DNA of 45,480 nucleotides from an uncultured Bacteroidota bacterium. Its GTDB lineage: Bacteria > Bacteroidota > Bacteroidia > Chitinophagales > Chitinophagaceae. The stretch spans positions 1-45,480 of the forward strand of contig CAIYUO010000032.1 in NCBI GenBank assembly GCA_903929425.1. Reading direction: 5' to 3'. This document shows, piece after piece, positions 1-8,872 of this stretch (its first letter is position 1; the number at the start of each line of letters is the position of its first letter). Under the pieces are notes generated by a model. The model was not told where the DNA came from. It saw nothing but the letters and a program-made list of their open reading frames with translations, and made no database searches. The position numbers and the translations under genes were made by a program.

Positions 1-1832
1 TTACTTCCTTCTAAAAAAGTTACACTACTTCCGGTTATTTGAATATCATATTTACTAGAATCAAAAATAACCTTCGTAGCACTATCTATTTTATTCAAAA
101 AGGAAGGAAGTTTAGCGCTTCCTATATCTTTCATATTAACAGTAATACGTGTTGCCCTTTTGTCATGATCAATAAATTTATTAAGCAACTGCATAGGATT
201 GGAATTTCCCGCTTTTGCATTGCCATTTTCATTCGTTTTTAAGAAAGGGGCCATGAAAGCCATATCTGTTCCAGTCGGTAATGAATAGGCTATTGAATCA
301 CCTTCATAATACGCTTGTTTAGCAAATTTGATGCCTTCTAATAAACCTAAAGGTTTGCCTATTTCTGGTTGTTGTTTTAAAAATTCATGAAACTTGTCAA
401 TATCCTCCAACGGATGAATACTTCTAACTAGCCCATTTTTCTTTTTTGTATCTATAATTATTTCCATTGGCATAACACCACCACCTTCTTTTTCAAACCA
501 TTTTAAATCGGTGTATAATTGGTCTTTTTTGGGCAGATCATCAACAATGAACGCTTCCTTTTTTATACGCAATAATCCTAATGCCGAAACGAATATCAAT
601 ACTATTGTAATCCCAAAAACCCATTTAGTATGAACGAAAGTCCATTTCTCAATTTTGATTAAAACTTTTTCTAAAAAAGGATTATCCAAATATTTTACAT
701 GATTGGGTTGAGGGGGTTTTAAAAAAGTAAGTACTGGTGGGATAAAAAATAAGCTAATAAAAAATATTGCCATGATATTAATACCCGAAACCCAGCCAAA
801 TTCTTTTAATAAAGGACTTTTCGTAAATGCAAAAACAAAAAATCCAATCGCAGCAGTAATGTTACAAAAAAGTGTGACAATGCCCATTCTGCCTACCATA
901 TTGATGATAGCTTTTTCTTTATGCTGAATTTCCTTATATGAAGTATGATACTTATTTAAAAAATATATACAATTTGGAATACCAATAACTACAATCAATG
1001 GAGGTATTAAGGCCGTCAATAAAGTAATTTTTTGATGTAATAAAACCATCGTACCAAAACTCCAAATCACGCCCATTGCCACCACAGCTAAACTCATTAA
1101 CATAGCAGAAAGAGATCTAAAAAATAAAAGCAAAGTAACCGCACATAAAAACAAGGAACCCATTAAAAACCAAAGCATCTCCTTTTTAATTCGATCTGCT
1201 AAAATAGTTCTGATATAGGGCAATCCGCTTACATGAATTGCCAACTGTGTTTGCTTACTGAAATTATTTAGTTTCTCATTGAGCATTGAAATAATGTGAG
1301 ACCTCGCCCCACTATTAATAGAATCTGGCACAAAGTTGATGGCCATGATATAGGTGTGGCTACTTGGATTGTACAATAAATTTTTATAAAATGGCAATTG
1401 TTCAAACTCGGCTTGTTGTTTTTTTAATTTTTGTTCACTATCAAATGGTGGAGAAAATATTTTGTGCGCAATAAACTTATTATCGATGGTATCTTTTGAA
1501 ATATTATAGGCCGATGGAACACTTAAAACTTCGGTCACACCAGGTATTGATTTAATGGATTGGTTTAAATTAACAAGTGCATTAAAGGTGGCTGTATGGT
1601 ATAAACTATCAGTTTGAAATCCAACTACCATAGTTGTTCCATCAACTCCAAATTTTTTTACGAAATTTTTATAGATAATGAATTTAGGATTGTCTTCAGG
1701 TATGGCCTTCGTAAATTCATAACTTAACTTAACCTGCAAGGCGAAATAGCCCATAAAGATGGTTGCTAAAGTCAAAAATGCCAAGCAGGATTTTTTATAC
1801 TTAACAATAAATTGACCTAGACGATACCACAT
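1..1832 (-). CDS. RND/MMPL-family transporter, 3' end beyond the window
   Basis: Reading leftwards from ATG at 1832-1830 the frame stays open to the window edge, giving 610 visible residues and no stop, so the gene is cut by the window and not broken. A first membrane segment lies at about residues 14-33. A large periplasmic loop follows, then a bundle of hydrophobic segments at about 215-390 with a conserved PPLIVVIGIPN stretch, then another segment and the start of a second loop. This is the MMPL/RND layout: proton-driven export across the inner membrane. Substrate is unknown; lipid or hopanoid export is a guess. It begins 15 bases after the PAP2-like gene and is probably the last gene of the DegT-rpoN operon. 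Confidence 0.85.
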   Translation of the reverse strand, partial: MWYRLGQFIVKYKKSCLAFLTLATIFMGYFALQVKLSYEFTKAIPEDNPKFIIYKNFVKKFGVDGTTMVVGFQTDSLYHTATFNALVNLNQSIKSIPGVTEVLSVPSAYNISKDTIDNKFIAHKIFSPPFDSEQKLKKQQAEFEQLPFYKNLLYNPSSHTYIMAINFVPDSINSGARSHIISMLNEKLNNFSKQTQLAIHVSGLPYIRTILADRIKKEMLWFLMGSLFLCAVTLLLFFRSLSAMLMSLAVVAMGVIWSFGTMVLLHQKITLLTALIPPLIVVIGIPNCIYFLNKYHTSYKEIQHKEKAIINMVGRMGIVTLFCNITAAIGFFVFAFTKSPLLKEFGWVSGINIMAIFFISLFFIPPVLTFLKPPQPNHVKYLDNPFLEKVLIKIEKWTFVHTKWVFGITIVLIFVSALGLLRIKKEAFIVDDLPKKDQLYTDLKWFEKEGGGVMPMEIIIDTKKKNGLVRSIHPLEDIDKFHEFLKQQPEIGKPLGLLEGIKFAKQAYYEGDSIAYSLPTGTDMAFMAPFLKTNENGNAKAGNSNPMQLLNKFIDHDKRATRITVNMKDIGSAKLPSFLNKIDSATKVIFDSSKYDIQITGSSVTFLEGS

Positions 1833-1847
1833 ATTTATAACGTTGAT

Positions 1848-2486
1848 TTATATAACCCAAAAATAAGCGATTACTTGTGTAAGTACACCAATTCCAAAGC
1901 CAATAATTAATTCTTGTTTGGTGTGGTCACTAACAATCATTCTTGCACTCACGACAATGGATGCTAAAAAGGCAGCAATGATAACCCATATTATATTGTT
2001 TATGGGGTAGTAAACACTAACTAATAACACGGCCATAAATAAACCACTAATGCCCATAGCATGCAAGCTTACTTTTATAAAATTATTGGCAATCAGACCT
2101 AAGCTACTTGCTATAAAAATGCCAAAATAAAAAAACTTTAAGGCTAAGGGTTGGTCTAAAAAAGTTCGACTCAAATAGTACATCCACCAATAAAAAAACA
2201 TTGTTATTACATATGGAATGACTCGCTCTTTTTGTGTTTTAAGAAAAATACTATTACTCAATTTTAATCTCCATAATAAAAAAACAGCAAATGCAGGGAA
2301 AAATGCAGTTAACCAAAAAACACTAAATACTTTCAATTTCAATTGCCAGTCAGTAATGCCTACAAACTCATATGGGATAATTTGAATTAAATATAAAATA
2401 AAATAGGTTGGGATAAATAAAGGATGAAAAATATAAGAAACAAATTGTGCTGCGTAGCGAAGTAGTTTCGATGTATTATTTTCCAT
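1848..2486 (-). CDS. PAP2-like membrane protein with degenerate active site
   Basis: 212 residues, mostly hydrophobic, with about six membrane segments. The C-terminal half resembles the PAP2 phosphatase core: KVSLHAMGISG sits where motif 2 (PSGH) is expected, and SARMIVSDHTKQEL where motif 3 (SRxxxxxHxxxD) is expected. The motif 3 histidine is kept. The motif 2 serine-glycine-histidine order is altered, and no clear KxxxxxxRP motif 1 is visible. Bacteroidota genomes carry many such short PAP2 relatives; whether it dephosphorylates a lipid is doubtful. It lies 35 bases after rpoN and 15 bases before the MMPL transporter, so co-transcription is likely. Confidence 0.6.
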   Translation of the reverse strand: MENNTSKLLRYAAQFVSYIFHPLFIPTYFILYLIQIIPYEFVGITDWQLKLKVFSVFWLTAFFPAFAVFLLWRLKLSNSIFLKTQKERVIPYVITMFFYWWMYYLSRTFLDQPLALKFFYFGIFIASSLGLIANNFIKVSLHAMGISGLFMAVLLVSVYYPINNIIWVIIAAFLASIVVSARMIVSDHTKQELIIGFGIGVLTQVIAYFWVI

Positions 2487-2521
2487 GTGATGAATGGTGT
2501 TTTATGTATTTTTTATTCCCT

Positions 2522-4051
2522 TTATAATTCTTTTCTCAGTCTTGCAACTGATATATTTAGTTGTTCTCTATATTTTGCAACTGTCCTTCTTGCTATATTA
2601 TAACCTTTATTTTGTAATTGTTCGGTTAACTCATCATCACTCAACGGCTTATGTTTGTCCTCTAATTGTATAAGTTCCCCTAAAATCGCTTTGACTTCCT
2701 TTGTACTGACTTCTTCACCCGAATCAGTTGTTAAAGATTCACTGAAAAAGTATTTTAATAAATAGGTTCCAAACTCAGTTTGAACATACTTGCTATTGGC
2801 CACCCTACTTACTGTTGAAACATCTAATAAAGTTGTTTCCGCAATATCTTTTAAAATCATAGGCTTCAGCTGAGTAGTATCCCCGCTTAAAAAAAAAGCT
2901 TCTTGATATACTAAAATGGCGTGCATTGTTTTCAACAAAGTTTGTTGCCTTTGTTGAATCATTTCAATAAACCATTTTGCCGAATCAATTTTTTGTTTAA
3001 TAAAAAACACAGCTTCTTTTTGTGCTTTGTCGTGTTTTTGATTATGTTCATATTCCCTTAGCATTAATTTATAATCGTCACTTATGACTAAAGGGGGTGC
3101 ATTTCGACTATTTAATGTGAGCTCTAACTTTCCATTATTAATGAGTACTGTAAAATCGGGGATGATATATTTTTCAGCTTCATTGTTTTGAGTCGTCTCG
3201 GCACCTGGCTTTGGATTTAAGGATAATATTTGGTGCATAACATTTTTCATGTCAACCTCTGATAAATGCATGCTTTTTTGAATTTTATCAAAATGTTTCC
3301 TGGTAAATTCTTCAAAATATTTTTCCAATATTTGTACAGCCAATATTATTAAACTTTTGTCTTGATGATTTCTTTCAACTTCGTCAGCAGTTAATTTTCT
3401 TTTTAGTTGCAATAATAAACATTCCTGCAAATCCCTGGCAGCAATGCCTGCAGGATCAAAATTTTGAATTTTTTGAAGCATCATTTCAATGCTTTTTTCT
3501 GCTACCCACATTCCTTGTTTAAATGCCAAGTCATCGGCAATAGATTGTAACGCTCTTCTTAAATAACCATCATCGTCTAAGCTACCTATAATTTGTTCTG
3601 CAATTTTAAAGGGTTCGTCATCTAAAGCAAGCATACTTAATTGCCCCATCAATAATTCATGTAAACTCAATTCCGCTTTAATGGGAATTACTTTGTCGTC
3701 ATCTAATTCTGGATAGTAATCGTCTTTTGTTTTATAATCAGCAATATCCCCATCGTCATCATAATTATATTCACTCAACTCTTCATTACTAAGTTCATAT
3801 TCGTCAACAGGCACCGCTTCTTCCTCGTCTTGTAAGCCTTGCAATAATTCATCTTTCATTTCCTCAGAAGCAGTTGATGCGTCCCCATCCAACAATTCTA
3901 AATTCATTTCCAATGCTGGATTTTCCTCTAATTCTTCTTTTATTCTTTGATCAATTTGTGCACTAGGAATTTGCAACAATTTCATCAATTGAATTTGCTG
4001 AGGTGATAACCTTTGTAACTGTTTTTGTTGAAATGACTGACCTAATGACAT
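2522..4051 (-). CDS. rpoN: RNA polymerase sigma-54 factor
   Basis: 509 residues with the three regions of sigma-54. A Gln/Leu-rich region I (QSFQQKQLQRLSPQQIQLMK) binds bacterial enhancer-binding proteins. A very acidic region II covers about residues 50-125. Region III carries the core-binding and DNA-binding parts. The RpoN box, ARRTVAKYR, is intact at about 487-495 and recognises the -24 promoter element. Length matches the family. It follows the DegT aminotransferase by only 9 bases, so it probably shares that gene's promoter. No enhancer-binding activator is encoded in the window. Confidence 0.97.
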   Translation of the reverse strand: MSLGQSFQQKQLQRLSPQQIQLMKLLQIPSAQIDQRIKEELEENPALEMNLELLDGDASTASEEMKDELLQGLQDEEEAVPVDEYELSNEELSEYNYDDDGDIADYKTKDDYYPELDDDKVIPIKAELSLHELLMGQLSMLALDDEPFKIAEQIIGSLDDDGYLRRALQSIADDLAFKQGMWVAEKSIEMMLQKIQNFDPAGIAARDLQECLLLQLKRKLTADEVERNHQDKSLIILAVQILEKYFEEFTRKHFDKIQKSMHLSEVDMKNVMHQILSLNPKPGAETTQNNEAEKYIIPDFTVLINNGKLELTLNSRNAPPLVISDDYKLMLREYEHNQKHDKAQKEAVFFIKQKIDSAKWFIEMIQQRQQTLLKTMHAILVYQEAFFLSGDTTQLKPMILKDIAETTLLDVSTVSRVANSKYVQTEFGTYLLKYFFSESLTTDSGEEVSTKEVKAILGELIQLEDKHKPLSDDELTEQLQNKGYNIARRTVAKYREQLNISVARLRKEL

Positions 4052-4060
4052 ATTAAATCT

Positions 4061-5260
4061 TTACGATAGCGCTTGTTGTAAAACTAAAAACAACCTAGCT
4101 CCTTTTTCATGCACTTGATCCTCAGTCCATGTCAAACTTATTGCAGTTGAAATACACTTGCTCATAATGTCATCGCTCTTTTCGAAATTATTGTGCTGCA
4201 AATCGATTAATGCTTTTTGTTGTTCTGCACTAAGTGGATATAAACTCTTTGAATTTTTTAAATGATCCCACTTGCGAATATAATGCCAGTTATTTGCATA
4301 CCAATAAAAATTGCCTGCTAAAATACCTTCCTTTTTTAAGGCTTCAATCACTTTTTCAGTTTTCATTTGTGATGGTAAAAACCAAGTTAAAAAACTATAA
4401 CTATCTCCTGCTGGATCAGGAACTAGCCTGAAGCTCACACCCGGTATTTGTTCAATGTATGATCTTAATATTTGATTATTCTTTTTTTGAATAGCAAGGA
4501 AATTATCTAATTTTTTTATTTGTGCTAAACCAACCGCAGCATGTAATTCGCTAATTCTGAAATTATAGCCTAAAAAAGGATGTAAATCAGCACCTCTGTC
4601 TACACCTAAATGATCATGCCCATGGTCAGTGAACGCATCAGACTTCACATAAACATCTTTATGATTGGTCATAACTACACCTCCTTCACCACAAGTAATT
4701 GTTTTAACAAAGTCAAACGAAAAAGTACCCGCATCGCCAATGGTACCCAATGCTTTCCCTTTGTATGTTCCCCCTATACTTTGACAAGCATCCTCTAATA
4801 ATATTAATTTATGTTCATTACATATTGTTTGCAATGCTTCTAAATCAGCCATACTTCCACACATGTGAACTGGCATGATACACTTGGTCTTTGGCGTAAT
4901 GGCGGCCCTAACTGCATCAGGTGATAATGTTAAAGTTTTATCTATATCAACTAGTACTGGGATTGCACCCATACTTAAAACTGCTTCGAAACTAGCTACG
5001 AAAGTAAATGCAGGCATGATGACTTCATCACCAGCACCAATACCCAAAGCTGCCATTGCTGTGGTTAAAGCAGCAGTTCCACTTGAAGTTAATTGCGCAT
5101 AGCTGGACCCAAAACGTTTACATATTTCCGATTCCAACTCTTTTGATTTCCAAATTCCTTTTCTTGGACCATCAAATCCATAACGCATTAAAATACCTGT
5201 TTCAAGAACGTCATTTACTTCTTTTCGTTCTTCCTCACCAAACAATTCAAAACCTGGCAT
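4061..5260 (-). CDS. DegT/DnrJ/EryC1/StrS-family PLP aminotransferase
   Basis: 399 residues. The PLP lysine is K186 in SFDFVKTITCGEGG, and the ring-stacking acid is D157 in LLEDACQS. The N-terminal GTAALTTA stretch fits the phosphate cup of the family. Such enzymes usually transaminate keto-sugar nucleotides for surface polysaccharides. The specific substrate cannot be read from the sequence, and no sugar-nucleotide genes are adjacent. It is first in a minus-strand run with rpoN, PAP2-like and MMPL genes. A TACCTTTG -7 element lies 20 bases before the ATG. Confidence 0.88.
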   Translation of the reverse strand: MPGFELFGEEERKEVNDVLETGILMRYGFDGPRKGIWKSKELESEICKRFGSSYAQLTSSGTAALTTAMAALGIGAGDEVIMPAFTFVASFEAVLSMGAIPVLVDIDKTLTLSPDAVRAAITPKTKCIMPVHMCGSMADLEALQTICNEHKLILLEDACQSIGGTYKGKALGTIGDAGTFSFDFVKTITCGEGGVVMTNHKDVYVKSDAFTDHGHDHLGVDRGADLHPFLGYNFRISELHAAVGLAQIKKLDNFLAIQKKNNQILRSYIEQIPGVSFRLVPDPAGDSYSFLTWFLPSQMKTEKVIEALKKEGILAGNFYWYANNWHYIRKWDHLKNSKSLYPLSAEQQKALIDLQHNNFEKSDDIMSKCISTAISLTWTEDQVHEKGARLFLVLQQALS

Positions 5261-5280
5261 AAACTAAAATTTAAGTAAAA

Positions 5281-5288
5281 CAAAGGTA
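5281..5288 (-). promoter_or_regulatory. -7 promoter element of the DegT-rpoN operon
   Basis: Reads TACCTTTG on the minus strand, a match to the Bacteroidota -7 consensus TAnnTTTG, about 20 bases upstream of the DegT start. No clear TTTG -33 element is visible at the usual distance. Confidence 0.55.
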
Positions 5289-5352
5289 GTTTAAAAAATG
5301 AAAATTGGGTCTTTTTCAGTAAATTGCGCCTGTAAAATAAACGTAAAGTGAT

Positions 5353-5766
5353 ATGGAATACAGTAAATTAATATCGGTTTCAGGAATGTCGGGATTATTT
5401 GAATTAGTGACCAGTAAAAACGATGGTGCAATCGCAAAATCGCTTGAAAATAACAACACTCAATTCATCAGCTCAAGGGCACACCAATTTTCTCATTTAG
5501 AAAGCATTGAAGTATACACAACACATGAAAATGTGTTTTTAGCGGAGGTTTTCATTGCAATGGGTAAGTCAAAGGATGCTTTACCTAATGAAAAAGATCC
5601 AAAAGCGGTTTCAGCTTACTTTAAAAAAGTATTCCCTAAAATGGACTTTGATCGAGTTTATGGTAGCGATATGAAAAAAATGGTAAAATGGTATGCTCAA
5701 CTTAAACAGTTTAACGTAGAACCAACTATTCCTTCCGAGGAAGAAGAAGAAGAAGAAAAGGCATAG
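5353..5766 (+). CDS. DUF5606-family protein
   Basis: 137 residues. The N-terminal pattern (LISVSGMSGLFELV, then IAKSLENNN and SLESIEVYTTHENVFLAEVF) and the DRVYGSDMKKMVKWY segment match what I recall of the Bacteroidota-restricted DUF5606 family. Function is unknown; no signal peptide or membrane segment is seen, so it is probably cytoplasmic. The C-terminus is an acidic run of Glu encoded by GAA repeats. The TAG stop lies in the loop of a perfect hairpin (5755-5774), and the 3' flank carries tandem repeats and a degenerate second copy of the hairpin. Confidence 0.82.
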   Translation: MEYSKLISVSGMSGLFELVTSKNDGAIAKSLENNNTQFISSRAHQFSHLESIEVYTTHENVFLAEVFIAMGKSKDALPNEKDPKAVSAYFKKVFPKMDFDRVYGSDMKKMVKWYAQLKQFNVEPTIPSEEEEEEEKA

Positions 5767-5774
5767 GCCTTTTC
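5755..5774 (+). repeat. hairpin containing the stop codon of the DUF5606 gene (copy 1)
   Basis: Arms GAAAAGGC and GCCTTTTC are perfectly complementary around the loop ATAG, whose TAG is the stop codon. An extra A-T pair extends the stem to 9. A second copy at 5874-5893 carries a compensatory change in both arms. Confidence 0.75.
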
Positions 5775-5868
5775 TGATGCATGAGTCACACTACTCCCCT
5801 TTTCTGATGCATGAGTCACACTACTCCCCTTTTCTGATGCATGAGTCACACTACTCCCCTTTTCTGAT
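5768..5868 (+). repeat. tandem 30-bp direct repeat, about 3.4 copies
   Basis: Three identical 30-base units at 5771-5800, 5801-5830 and 5831-5860, then 8 further matching bases. Each unit contains TGATGCATGAGTCACACTAC followed by TCCCC. There are no unique spacers, so this is a simple tandem array and not CRISPR. It lies between the DUF5606 stop and its terminator, probably in the 3' UTR. Confidence 0.95.
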
Positions 5869-5873
5869 AAGAA

Positions 5874-5893
5874 GAAATGGCATAGGCCATTTC
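5874..5893 (+). repeat. hairpin copy 2 with compensatory base change
   Basis: Arms GAAATGGC and GCCATTTC around the same ATAG loop as copy 1. Relative to copy 1, one A became T in the 5' arm and the partner T became A in the 3' arm, so pairing is kept. It is followed by TGATGAAATAGGTAAACTAC and TCCCC, a diverged form of the tandem unit. Confidence 0.75.
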
Positions 5894-5952
5894 TGATGAA
5901 ATAGGTAAACTACTCCCCTTTCCAATTCTTAAGTGAAAACAAATAATGATAT

Positions 5953-5988
5953 AAAAAGCTTACCCGTCACAGGGTAAGCTTTTTTTTT
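5953..5988 (+). terminator. intrinsic terminator after the DUF5606 gene
   Basis: A 13-bp stem (5953-5965 with 5972-5984), loop GTCACA, perfect pairing of AAGCTTACCC with GGGTAAGCTT, followed by a T run to 5988. It ends the DUF5606/repeat transcript and isolates the NagZ-fusion gene. Confidence 0.92.
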
Positions 5989-6031
5989 GCTTAAATTGCA
6001 AATCATAGAAAAAGGCTATAAATATAAGATT

Positions 6032-8872
6032 ATGAAAAAAGGACTCCTAATACTATTGTTAAGTTTGTTCATTTTGCAATTACATGCTCAAAATAAGGCT
6101 GAAATAAAGGCTGAAAAAAAATGGATTAATAAGCAATTTCGTGCCTTAAACCTAGATCAAAAAATTGCACAATTAATGATTTTACGTGCACATAGTAATT
6201 GGGATGAAAAAAAGTTAGATACCGTAAGTCAACTCATTAAAAAATATAATATTGGGGGCTTGTGTTATTTTCAAGGTGGTCCCATTAGACAGGCATTACA
6301 AACAAACTTTTTTCAATCAATATCAAAAACACCATTATTCATTTCAATGGATGCTGAATGGGGAGTAGGTATGCGATTGGACAGTGTTGAAATGTTTCCA
6401 AGACAACTATTACTTGGAGCTATTTCAGCGGATAGCTTGGTTTATCAAATGGGTTCTGCTATTGCCTCTCAATTTAAAAGGCTAGGTATGCAAATTAATT
6501 ACGCTCCTGATATTGATATTAATAATAATCCAAACAACCCTGTGATTAATGACAGGAGTTTTGGGCAAAATAAAGTACGCGTTATTAATCACGGAATTGC
6601 ATTTATGAAAGGATTACAAGATAATGGCGTTATGGCAACCGCAAAACACTTTCCAGGTCATGGCGATGTTAGTGTTGACTCACACTTAGACATTCCAATT
6701 ATTAATAAATCCAGGGAAGCGCTTGACTCAATGGAATTAGCACCTTTTAAGGCACTTATTAATGCAGGTGTAGGATCGGTTATGGTGGCGCATTTATCCG
6801 TTCCAGTTATTGACTCTACTCCAAAATTTGCAACTTCATTGTCTCCAAAAGCAATCAATGATTTATTAATTAACGAACTCGGCTTTAAAGGTTTGACGAT
6901 AACTGATGCAATGGATATGCAAGCCATTAGTAATTATTTTCCTCGCGGAGAATCAAATGTATTAGCCATATTAGCTGGAAATGATATGTTATGTTTACCA
7001 GGTGACATTGGTGCTTCCATTGAAAAAATTAAACAATCAATAGAGGAAGGCAGGATAACTGAAGAAGCCATAAATAATAGAGTTAAAAAGATACTTGCAG
7101 CAAAATATAAATATGGATTAAATAAAAATCAATTTATTGATACCACTAATTTGACGATTGATTTAAATAAATCAATTAGTGATATCAAATCAGAAATGTC
7201 AAAGCAATCCCTAACTTATTGCAAAGCAACCACACTGCCTAACTTAAATAAAAAAATACCAACTGCATATATTGCCCTAAATACAAATCAGCCTAACTTT
7301 TTAACAAAGGCGCTTATTAAGGACTTCGATGTAAAGGTTTTTTATGTTAATCCAAAAGATAGTTTATCGTTGGAAAGCATTAAAGACAGCGTTAAACAAT
7401 ACAAGCAAGTGTTCGTTGGATTGCATAGCTATAATCGTCGACCTGCTAATCATTTTCAAATTCCATCCTTTATTTTACAATTTTTAAACGAAAAACATCC
7501 AAGCAATTGGATACATTTAGTTTTAGGTAATCCATATGCCGTGATTGATTTTAAAAATATAAATAATATACTTTTTGGTTACGAAGACAATGAATATGTG
7601 CAATCAGCAGTATTTAATTGGTTGAAAGGAAAGGCGATTGCAACTGGACAATTACCTGTAAGCATTGCTGATGAATTGCCCTTTGGTTCAGGAGATATTA
7701 AAATACAGAAATTAAATATTATTGATTCTATTGTTTATGATGCAATTCATAAACAAGCAATCCCGGGTTGTCAAGTGTTAGTAGCAAAAAATAATCAAAT
7801 TATTTTTAATAAAGCATACGGTACAACGGCAGGAATAGGATCAAGTGAGGTTACCTTAAATACCTATTATGATTTAGCATCCGTTACAAAAGTAACAGCC
7901 ACTACAGTGAGTATCATGAAACTAGTAGAAGATGGAAAAATTGATATCAACAAAACAATTGGCGACTACCTTCCATGGGTAAAAGGAAATAAAAAGGCAT
8001 CCATCACCTTAAAAGACTTATTATTACATCAAGCAGGATTATACCCATATATTAAATTTTATGAATCCATCCAGCAAAAGGATGGTTCTTTCATTCCTAA
8101 TGTAGTAAGTAATAGCAAAGACAACAATCATCAATTTTTTATATCGCCTAATAAATGGCTTATAAATAGTTGGGTGGACACAATTCATAATCAAATATTA
8201 CGAAGTCCCGTTACAACTCCTGGAAAATATGTATATAGTGATAATGATTTTATTTTTTTAGGCAATATCATCGAAAAGGTTTCTAACATGAGTCTTGATC
8301 AATACACAACTCAAAATTTTTATGCACCCATGGGAATGCAATCAACTGGATATTTACCATTGGATAAAACAAATATTGATAACATTGCAGCGACTGAAAA
8401 AGATGATTATTTTAGACATGAATTAATTCAAGGCAGTGTGCATGATGAAGGTGCTTCCACCATGGGAGGCATTGCTGGTCATGCTGGATTATTTAGCAAT
8501 GCGACAGATTTAGCAAAATTATATTTAATGCTATTGAATAATGGTGTTTGGGAAGGAAAGCAGTATTTGCAACCAGCTACTATTCAAAAATTTACTGCTT
8601 ACAATACCAATAATAGTAGACGAGGATTAGGATTTGATAAACCTGAAAGAGACAATGCTACTAGCAAAGATCCTTACCCAAGTTTAAGTCCATCTTCATC
8701 AACATTTGGCCATACTGGATTCACCGGTACCTGTGTTTGGGCAGATCCTGAAAATGGAATACTATATATATTTTTATCTAATCGTGTTTATCCAACAAGG
8801 GACAATAAAGCATTTAGCTCGTTAAATCTTAGACCAAAAATTCAAGAGGCCATTTATGCTGCCTTACATTAA
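6032..8872 (+). CDS. NagZ-like GH3 beta-N-acetylhexosaminidase fused to a serine beta-lactamase-family domain
   Basis: 946 residues from the ATG at 6032, which begins a clear signal peptide (MKKGLLILLLSLFILQLHAQ). The frame is open upstream, but an earlier start at 5987 would lie in the terminator T run. Residues about 30-370 are a GH3 domain with the NagZ signature KHFPGHGDVSVDSH: catalytic Asp216/His218 dyad and probable nucleophile Asp292 in TDAMDM. A GH3 C-terminal-like segment follows. From about 570 there is a class C beta-lactamase/esterase-like domain with Ser617-x-x-Lys620 (SVTK), a Y-x-N-like YSDNDF and an HTG motif (HTGFTGT). Known role of the first half: removal of GlcNAc from muropeptides. 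Its product could feed the second domain as a peptidase or esterase; that part is inference. It overlaps porZ by one base. Confidence 0.92.
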   Translation: MKKGLLILLLSLFILQLHAQNKAEIKAEKKWINKQFRALNLDQKIAQLMILRAHSNWDEKKLDTVSQLIKKYNIGGLCYFQGGPIRQALQTNFFQSISKTPLFISMDAEWGVGMRLDSVEMFPRQLLLGAISADSLVYQMGSAIASQFKRLGMQINYAPDIDINNNPNNPVINDRSFGQNKVRVINHGIAFMKGLQDNGVMATAKHFPGHGDVSVDSHLDIPIINKSREALDSMELAPFKALINAGVGSVMVAHLSVPVIDSTPKFATSLSPKAINDLLINELGFKGLTITDAMDMQAISNYFPRGESNVLAILAGNDMLCLPGDIGASIEKIKQSIEEGRITEEAINNRVKKILAAKYKYGLNKNQFIDTTNLTIDLNKSISDIKSEMSKQSLTYCKATTLPNLNKKIPTAYIALNTNQPNFLTKALIKDFDVKVFYVNPKDSLSLESIKDSVKQYKQVFVGLHSYNRRPANHFQIPSFILQFLNEKHPSNWIHLVLGNPYAVIDFKNINNILFGYEDNEYVQSAVFNWLKGKAIATGQLPVSIADELPFGSGDIKIQKLNIIDSIVYDAIHKQAIPGCQVLVAKNNQIIFNKAYGTTAGIGSSEVTLNTYYDLASVTKVTATTVSIMKLVEDGKIDINKTIGDYLPWVKGNKKASITLKDLLLHQAGLYPYIKFYESIQQKDGSFIPNVVSNSKDNNHQFFISPNKWLINSWVDTIHNQILRSPVTTPGKYVYSDNDFIFLGNIIEKVSNMSLDQYTTQNFYAPMGMQSTGYLPLDKTNIDNIAATEKDDYFRHELIQGSVHDEGASTMGGIAGHAGLFSNATDLAKLYLMLLNNGVWEGKQYLQPATIQKFTAYNTNNSRRGLGFDKPERDNATSKDPYPSLSPSSSTFGHTGFTGTCVWADPENGILYIFLSNRVYPTRDNKAFSSLNLRPKIQEAIYAALH

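Noticed and set aside
39..242. 67-residue plus-strand frame at the left edge
   Set aside because: Antisense to the open MMPL transporter frame, which has clear membrane segments and family layout.
1..1832. MMPL transporter as a truncated pseudogene
   Set aside because: The missing 3' part is due to the window edge; the visible frame is intact.
5768..5868. Regular 30-bp repeats as a possible CRISPR array
   Set aside because: The copies are directly adjacent without spacers and there are no cas genes; it is a tandem repeat.
5987..6031. Longer start of the NagZ-fusion gene at 5987
   Set aside because: It lies in the T run of the terminator, and the signal peptide begins at the ATG at 6032.
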